This document shows, in pieces, positions 58,509 to 64,000 of a stretch of DNA of 64,000 bases (the stretch's first letter is position 1; each line of letters opens with the position of its first letter). The notes under the pieces were generated by a model that saw only the letters and a list, made by a program, of their open reading frames with translations, was not told where the DNA came from and did no database searches. Source of the stretch: Hallerella porci. GTDB taxonomy: Bacteria > Fibrobacterota > Fibrobacteria > Fibrobacterales > Fibrobacteraceae. Where the stretch lies: contig NZ_QGHD01000008.1 of the NCBI RefSeq assembly GCF_003148885.1, forward strand, positions 1 to 64,000. Direction: 5' to 3'. The position numbers and the translations under genes were made by a program.

Positions 58509-60416
58509 TTAAAATTTCATCACGAGAATTGTGATATCATCTGCTTGTGCTGCGCCATTCGCAAAATTCTTTAACACTTCGAGAAGCGATGTGCGAATTT
58601 CTTCTGCCGAAAGCGCTTCGTATTCCGAAACAAAATTTTGCAAACGCGAAAGTCCGAACATTTCGCCTTTATCGTTCACCGATTCCGTGACACCGTCGGT
58701 ATAAAGGAGAACGGTATCGCCCGCGCTTACCGCTAATTCTTTTTCGCGGATAATGCGACTGTTGTCATCGATCATGCCGAGCGCAATTCCCCCGCTCTTA
58801 ATCGTTTCTAAGGCATTTTCAGATTTCTTAAAATGCAAAATGTGTTCGTGTCCGCAACTCGTATAATGCAGCGATTTTTTCTTTGGATTCCATTCAAAGA
58901 AAAGTAACGAAGCAAACATCGTTTCGGCGATACGCCCCGAAAGTTCGGAATTGACGTGAACGAGTGCGCTGTAGGAATTTTCGAAATGATGACATTCGGC
59001 GTGCAAGAATGCGTAAAGCGTCGTCATCACCATTCCCGCGGGAACGCCTTTTCCCGAAACGTCGCCGATGACAATTCCCAAATTGCCGTTTGGCAAATCC
59101 AAAAAGTCAAAGTAATCGCCACCGATTTCTTTTGCCGGCGTCATCGAACCCGCAAGAGAAATGCCGTCGCAAATGGGAATGCGATTCGGCAAAAGTCCGG
59201 ACTGAATATGAAATCCTAATTGCAATTCCGCTTGAGTCCGCGCTTGATTTTGGCGTTCAACGAGAGCTTCATTCGCTTTTAAAATCATCGTTGCATAATG
59301 CGCAAAATTTTGCACCAGATAATAATCGCTGTCATCAAAATAATGTTCGTATAATTTATTTTCCACGACAAGAACGCCGAGCAGTTGTTTATTAAATGTC
59401 AGCGGCTCTAAAATGAGAGTGCGAATATTTGCCGCGCGACTGCCGAGAGAAAGAATGCGTTCGTCAGAACTCGCAAAACGAATGAGTTCACCCGTCCGCG
59501 AAATTCCACATTGCCAAATCACATTTTCGGATTCGGAAATTTGTTGTGCAAAAGCGATTTCGCGAAGCGCTTCGGCATGAGTAAAACTCATTTCGTTTCC
59601 GCGCGTTAACGGGAAAAAGATTCCGTAAATATCCGAGCAGCGGAAAAGTTTTTGTTTTTCATCCCAAATGTAAACCGCAGCGGATTTCGCTTCAATTCCT
59701 TCGGCAAGAGTCGAAAGAAAATTGGCTATCGATTCGTGTAAATCGGAAAAATCATTTACCGTTTCACCCATTTTCATCACAATGCGATGATTCGTAATCC
59801 GCGCTTCTTCGTGAGCGGTAATCAATCGATCTTTTCGATCAATCCAGTTGCGGTAACGCCGAATAAAAACATATGCGATTTGCAGCAAAAGAAATAAACG
59901 AAATACGGGAAGCACTAAAAAAGAAGAGAGAATGTAAAACGCATAAACTAAATGCACGCGGGGCTTCGGATAATACGACATCGACGAATAAAGCCTATCA
60001 AAATAGACTGCGATTAAAGCGCCCGCAAAAAGTGGAATCAAAAAAATCGGAGGCTGCATCCAATACGAAAACACGCCGATTACCGCAGCAAAAATTCCGA
60101 GTGCGATGAGACCTTTTAAAATATACGGTTTGCGAATCGGATTTGGCGCTTTGCGATTTTCTTCTTTAACAAAAAGAATCGTGAAAAATAAAATGAGAGA
60201 TAAATCGCCGAGAGGAATAAGCGGACGTCCGAACGGAATTTGAGACACAAAACGCGAAGCAATTCCGTGCCAAATGAAAAATCCGATGGAAAAAATTAAC
60301 CAAAGCCATTGCCGTCCTTTCGGACGTTTTCCGTAGAGTTCCACGATCATCATAAAAAGGGGGAACGCAGAAATCAGCGGAATAAAGGAAAGTAAAATTT
60401 TTTCAATCATCTTCAA
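58509..60416 (-). CDS. Membrane SpoIIE/RsbU-type PP2C phosphatase with GAF domain
   Basis: A 635-residue protein. The N-terminus has several membrane helices (about 1-200, IGFFIWHGIASRFVSQIPFG, ILFFTILFVKEENRK, YAFYILSSFLVLPVFRLFLL). A GAF-like sensor follows (about 225-395), then a PP2C SpoIIE phosphatase domain (about 430-635): AGSMTPAKEIGGDYFDFLDL, VIGDVSGKGVPAGMVM, LLYTDGVTESVN, ADDITILVMKF. Such proteins dephosphorylate anti-sigma-factor antagonists in partner-switching pathways. No cognate anti-sigma or STAS partner is encoded next to it. Confidence 0.88.
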   Translation of the reverse strand: MKMIEKILLSFIPLISAFPLFMMIVELYGKRPKGRQWLWLIFSIGFFIWHGIASRFVSQIPFGRPLIPLGDLSLILFFTILFVKEENRKAPNPIRKPYILKGLIALGIFAAVIGVFSYWMQPPIFLIPLFAGALIAVYFDRLYSSMSYYPKPRVHLVYAFYILSSFLVLPVFRLFLLLQIAYVFIRRYRNWIDRKDRLITAHEEARITNHRIVMKMGETVNDFSDLHESIANFLSTLAEGIEAKSAAVYIWDEKQKLFRCSDIYGIFFPLTRGNEMSFTHAEALREIAFAQQISESENVIWQCGISRTGELIRFASSDERILSLGSRAANIRTLILEPLTFNKQLLGVLVVENKLYEHYFDDSDYYLVQNFAHYATMILKANEALVERQNQARTQAELQLGFHIQSGLLPNRIPICDGISLAGSMTPAKEIGGDYFDFLDLPNGNLGIVIGDVSGKGVPAGMVMTTLYAFLHAECHHFENSYSALVHVNSELSGRIAETMFASLLFFEWNPKKKSLHYTSCGHEHILHFKKSENALETIKSGGIALGMIDDNSRIIREKELAVSAGDTVLLYTDGVTESVNDKGEMFGLSRLQNFVSEYEALSAEEIRTSLLEVLKNFANGAAQADDITILVMKF

Positions 60417-60426
60417 ATTTCCTCAT

Positions 60427-60954
60427 TCACTCCAAACGTAAATCGCTGCGATTTTGGCGAATTACGTTGCGCAAAAATTTGCGATGATCGATTGTAGAAA
60501 TTTGGAGAAGTTTCGCCGCTAATTTTTTTCCCGCTTTCGTCGCCATTTTTTTTGGATCGGGATAAATGTCAACGCGGCCTAAATCCAAACGGTCAGCGTC
60601 GTAACAAGTGTCAATCGTCACATCGCCCGAAGCATTTTCCGTTGTATGAAAGCTGCAAGCATGAATGAGTTTTTCAAATCGTTTATCGTCTAAATCGTAA
60701 AGCTTTCCGCGAAGTTCTGCAGCAAATTCTGCGCCCGATTCTCCGTGCGTATCATCGTAACCGTCAACGCAACGTTTCGAATCATGAAAAAGCGCAAAGA
60801 GCCGCACCACCGTTTCGTCGGCGAAAGTTTTTTTCGCAAGCAAGAGCCCATTGAATTCAACTTGACGCCAATGATCTAAACCGTGCAAAAACGAATCCAT
60901 CAAACGATTTTCGTAGATGTATTCTTCCAAAGCCGAAAAATCAATCGAATCCAT
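60427..60954 (-). CDS. HD-domain phosphohydrolase-like protein
   Basis: A 175-residue single-domain protein. HGLDHWRQVE (His24 and His28), LFALFHDSKR (His57-Asp58) and CYDADRLDLGRV (distal Asp) fit the HD superfamily metal site. Members hydrolyse nucleotides or phosphate esters; the substrate is unknown. It is 6 bases downstream of mutS and precedes the phosphatase gene in the same direction, suggesting one transcript. Confidence 0.75.
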   Translation of the reverse strand: MDSIDFSALEEYIYENRLMDSFLHGLDHWRQVEFNGLLLAKKTFADETVVRLFALFHDSKRCVDGYDDTHGESGAEFAAELRGKLYDLDDKRFEKLIHACSFHTTENASGDVTIDTCYDADRLDLGRVDIYPDPKKMATKAGKKLAAKLLQISTIDHRKFLRNVIRQNRSDLRLE

Positions 60955-60960
60955 ACCACC

Positions 60961-63561
60961 TCACTTTCCGTAATGCGCTTTCAAATCGGTCAAAGTTTGA
61001 AGAGCTTGTAGCGGCGTCATCTCTTCGGGTTTTAAACGTCGAATTTCTTCGAGAAGAAGTTGCGTGTCTTCGTCAGGCGGCGCAAAAATATCCATCTGCG
61101 GCTGCGCTTTTATTTTTTCCATTTGCTTCGCATCGCTCGGATCGATATGCGATTTTTCTAATCGCAGTAAAATTTTTCGAGCCCGGCGCACCACTTCGGT
61201 GGGGAGCCCCGCCATTTCGGCAACGTGAATGCCATAGCTTGAATCGCAAGCGCCTGCAATAATTTTGTGCAAAAAGATGAGTTTGTCTCCGTCTTCGCGC
61301 ACGGCGATTTGATAATTGCCCGCATGCTCTAACGAATCCGCAAGGGTTGTCATTTCGTGATAATGCGTTGCGAACAAAGTAATCGCAGCCCGTTTTGCGT
61401 TATCGTGCAAAGTTTCAAAAATTGCCCATGCGATGGAAAGCCCGTCAAACGTACTCGTTCCGCGGCCGATTTCATCTAAGAGCACCAAACTTTTATCGGT
61501 CGCATTGCGCAAAATATTTGCGGTTTCAATCATTTCGACCATGAATGTCGAAAGTCCGCGCGAAAGCCTATCGCTTGCACCGACGCGTGTAAAAATTCGA
61601 TCGACGACGCCGATTTTTGCATATTCCGCCGGCACAAAAGAACCGATTTGCGCCATCAAAACGATGAGTCCCGTTTGCCGCAAATACGTCGATTTACCCG
61701 CCATATTCGGACCCGTAATGAGCATCATCCGATGCGCTTCGGGAGAAAGCGAAACATCATTTGGCACAAAAGATAAATCCGGATTCGCTGCGACGATGAC
61801 CGGATGAAAACCGCCGCGAATTTCAATGCCTGTGCCTTCGAAAACTTCGGCGCGGGTATAATTGCGTTTGCGTGCGGCGACTGCTAAACTGTAAAATGTA
61901 TCGGCTTCGGCAACGGCTTCGGCGATTTGCTGCAACTCAGTGCGTTCTGCATTAACCGATTCGCGGAGACGACAAAAGATGCGATATTCGGCATCGTGAA
62001 TGCGCGTTTCTGCGCTCGAGATAATCGTTTCGCATTCTTTCATCTCGGGCGTAATATAACGCTCAGCATTGACCGTCGTTTGCTTTCGAATATATTCCGG
62101 CGGAATTTTATCCGAATGAATTTTGGAAACTTCGATGTAATATCCAAAGACGCGATTGTAACTCACCTTCAGCGAATTGATGCCGAGGCGTTCTCTTTCG
62201 CGAGCTTCTAAAGACGCAATCCAATCGCGGCGATCTTTGATTTCTGCGTTCATCCGATCGAGTTCTGGATCCGCTCCTTCGCGAATCATTCCGCCTTCGC
62301 GGACAGTCATCGGCAAATCGTCATTCAACATTTTTAAAATTTCGTCACCGCGTCCCTCTGCCGAGAGAAGCACTTCGGAAAGATGATGAAATAACGGCGA
62401 TTTTAAATTCGAAAGCGCTTCAGCAACTTTTGAAGCTTTCGCTAACGAGCGTCCCATGCCGTAGAGATCGCGCGCATTTGCGCGCCCGCTGCCCACACGT
62501 CCGAGCAAGCGTTCCATATCGAGAATTTCGCGGAGAGAATTTTTAAGTTCATCGAGGAAAATCGGATTTGCAACCAATTCAGCAATCGCTTCGGAGCGTT
62601 CATCAATGCGCTTTACCGAAATCAACGGATGCGAAATCCATTCGCGAAGATGTCTCCCGCCCATCGCGGTCACCGTATAATCGAGCACATACATCAGAGT
62701 GCTCTGCGGATCGTCCGCATTTAACGGGCGCACGAGTTCGAGATTGCGCAAAGTCGCCGGATCGAGCACCATATAATCGCCCAAATCCAAAAGTTCCAAA
62801 TGCGTAATGTGCGAAAGTTCTGATTTTTTCTGATCGATTAAATACCAAAGAATAGCGCCTGCGACGCGAGTCTTTTCGGGCGCATCATCGAGCCCGAGGG
62901 ATTCTAAACTGGAAACTTTAAAATGATTTTCAATCACTGCTTTCGCATTTTCTAATTCATAATGCGATGTTTCTACCGGCGTCACCAAAATATTTTCGCT
63001 GCGAGCAAATTCCGCAATCGTCTTCGGAAGTTCCATTTCACTCGGCACTAAAATTTCTTTCGGCATGCGGCGCGCTAATTCACTTTCAAAATTTTGCACC
63101 GGCGATTCGGAAACTGCAAAATATCCCGTCGTCACATCGGCAAAAGAAAATGCAATCGAATTTTTTCCAGGGAGAACTGCGCAAAGATAATTGGCAACTT
63201 TCGCTTCGAGGTTGCCTTCGTTCATCGAAGTACCCGCGCTGATGACTTCGACAATTGCCCGCTTCACAATTCCTTTGGCGAGTTTCGGATCTTCGACTTG
63301 TTCGCAGACGGCGACTTTATAACCTGCCGCCACCATTTTCGGAAAATAACGTTCAGAAGCGTGATGCGGAAAACCGCAAAGCGGCGTATTTCCTGACGCA
63401 CCGTTATTGCGACTCGTGAGAGTTAGCCCGAGAATTTTCGAAGCGATTTCAGCGTCTTGTTCAAACAGCTCAAAAAAATCGCCCATGCGGAAGAATAAAA
63501 TGCAGTCGGGATTTTGAGCTTTAATCTCGTAATACTGCTTCATTAACGGAGTGCAACTCAC
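60961..63561 (-). CDS. mutS: DNA mismatch repair protein MutS
   Basis: MutS recognises mismatches and starts methyl-independent or MutH/L-type repair. At 866 residues it is full length. MGDFFELF holds the mismatch-contacting Phe-x-Glu. The connector, core and clamp follow, then the ATPase with GPNMAGKST (Walker A), LLDEIGRGTSTFDG (Walker B) and LFATHYHEM. The ATGA overlap with scpB suggests a shared transcript. MutL is not in the window. Confidence 0.96.
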   Translation of the reverse strand: MSCTPLMKQYYEIKAQNPDCILFFRMGDFFELFEQDAEIASKILGLTLTSRNNGASGNTPLCGFPHHASERYFPKMVAAGYKVAVCEQVEDPKLAKGIVKRAIVEVISAGTSMNEGNLEAKVANYLCAVLPGKNSIAFSFADVTTGYFAVSESPVQNFESELARRMPKEILVPSEMELPKTIAEFARSENILVTPVETSHYELENAKAVIENHFKVSSLESLGLDDAPEKTRVAGAILWYLIDQKKSELSHITHLELLDLGDYMVLDPATLRNLELVRPLNADDPQSTLMYVLDYTVTAMGGRHLREWISHPLISVKRIDERSEAIAELVANPIFLDELKNSLREILDMERLLGRVGSGRANARDLYGMGRSLAKASKVAEALSNLKSPLFHHLSEVLLSAEGRGDEILKMLNDDLPMTVREGGMIREGADPELDRMNAEIKDRRDWIASLEARERERLGINSLKVSYNRVFGYYIEVSKIHSDKIPPEYIRKQTTVNAERYITPEMKECETIISSAETRIHDAEYRIFCRLRESVNAERTELQQIAEAVAEADTFYSLAVAARKRNYTRAEVFEGTGIEIRGGFHPVIVAANPDLSFVPNDVSLSPEAHRMMLITGPNMAGKSTYLRQTGLIVLMAQIGSFVPAEYAKIGVVDRIFTRVGASDRLSRGLSTFMVEMIETANILRNATDKSLVLLDEIGRGTSTFDGLSIAWAIFETLHDNAKRAAITLFATHYHEMTTLADSLEHAGNYQIAVREDGDKLIFLHKIIAGACDSSYGIHVAEMAGLPTEVVRRARKILLRLEKSHIDPSDAKQMEKIKAQPQMDIFAPPDEDTQLLLEEIRRLKPEEMTPLQALQTLTDLKAHYGK

Positions 63562-64000
63562 GATGACCCCATAGAAAGTTCAATTTGCGATGGATTCGAT
63601 TCAGGTTGTTTCGGCGATTCAGCGCGATCGTTCTGCGCATAATTCGGAACGATTTCATTTGCGTTGAGCAAATCTTGAAATTCGCGGAGACGCGGCAAAT
63701 CTTCGGGAATTTTGTTAATGCCGAAGTATTTGAGAAAATCATCCGTCGTCACATATGTATAAGGATTTCCCACCGTTTCTGCGCGCGCACCGAGAGCGAT
63801 GAGTTTCTTTTCGAGAAGACTTTTTAACGGACCATCACAAGAAACACCGCGAACTTGTTCTAACGCTGCACGCGTAATCGGTTGCTGATACGCGACGATG
63901 GAAAGAGTTTCTAACGCAGCTTGCGAAAGGCGACGCAAATTGGCATCTGGAAATAATTTACGCACCCAAGGATAATAGCGGGCTCGTGTGCGAAAACGAA
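63558..64000 (-). CDS. scpB: Segregation and condensation protein B (5' end outside window)
   Basis: ScpB is the winged-helix subunit of the SMC-ScpAB condensin. The frame continues to the right edge without a start codon (YYPWVRKLFPDANLRRLSQA), so the N-terminal domain is outside the window. ALETLSIVAYQQPITRAALE, QVRGVSCDGPLKSLLEKKLI and GNPYTYVTTDDFLKYFG are the family's second winged helix. A Pro/Ser/Asn-rich tail ends at the stop, which overlaps the mutS start by four bases. Confidence 0.93.
   Translation of the reverse strand, partial: RFRTRARYYPWVRKLFPDANLRRLSQAALETLSIVAYQQPITRAALEQVRGVSCDGPLKSLLEKKLIALGARAETVGNPYTYVTTDDFLKYFGINKIPEDLPRLREFQDLLNANEIVPNYAQNDRAESPKQPESNPSQIELSMGSS

Overview
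The window looks like chromosome from a Fibrobacter species (phylum Fibrobacterota) or a close relative. The evidence is a FISUMP-domain gene, a GH16 lichenase in the circularly permuted order known from Fibrobacter succinogenes, a pectate lyase with poly-serine linkers and a type IX-like C-terminal sorting domain, an OmpA protein with thrombospondin-3 repeats, and TAnnTTTG promoter elements typical of the FCB group. Two genes are cut by the window edges: the FISUMP gene at the left and scpB at the right.

Layout. 1-2,440 is an AT-rich accessory patch: FISUMP gene, second FISUMP stub, uracil-DNA-glycosylase-like gene, Rpn nuclease remnant and XRE regulator. 2,459-5,126 holds bioD, bioA and a class I amidotransferase. 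5,272-10,723 has the divergent OmpA/TSP3 protein and PL1 pectate lyase. 10,826-18,814 carries leuB, an unrecognised acidic protein, a complete six-gene TonB2-type energy-transduction operon and an ankyrin lipoprotein. 19,020-27,363 contains a repeat-bearing outer-membrane protein, a sugar epimerase, hslO, thrH, rlmI, tRNA-Arg, a lipoprotein and a class A PBP. 28,050-37,719 is mostly housekeeping (rlmN, a TPMT-like methyltransferase, ychJ, argC, obgE, HU, smpB, amidase, yebC, ppa, an Omp85-type protein, rpmE). 37,808-44,908 has envelope genes plus hisB (LysM lipoprotein, rodZ, maf, nucleotidyltransferase, lptD, PDZ protein). 45,556-52,821 has transporters, rsmE, a HAD phosphatase, rnhB and purN. 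52,910-58,419 is a glucan module: GH116 glycosidase, a regulator with two GntR-like DNA-binding domains, and the lichenase. 58,509-64,000 has a SpoIIE-type phosphatase, an HD protein, mutS and scpB.

How the parts fit. Pectate lyase, lichenase and GH116 indicate a plant-cell-wall degrader. LptD, an Omp85-type protein, the TonB2-type system and OmpA build and energise the outer membrane. Many genes are tightly packed, with ATGA overlaps between neighbours.

Gene-free stretches over 300 bases. 716-1,015: FISUMP stub, a hairpin and a terminator. 1,613-2,054: a possible operator, the Rpn remnant and a terminator. 7,891-8,260: the divergent promoter region with a duplicated promoter/operator element. 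27,364-28,049 and 44,909-45,555: 42-bp tandem-repeat arrays of one shared family, the most unusual structures in the window. The second locus also has an unrelated array of the same 42-bp period. A second theme is that several genes have a TAnnTTTG promoter element only 4-7 bases before the start codon, which predicts leaderless transcripts.
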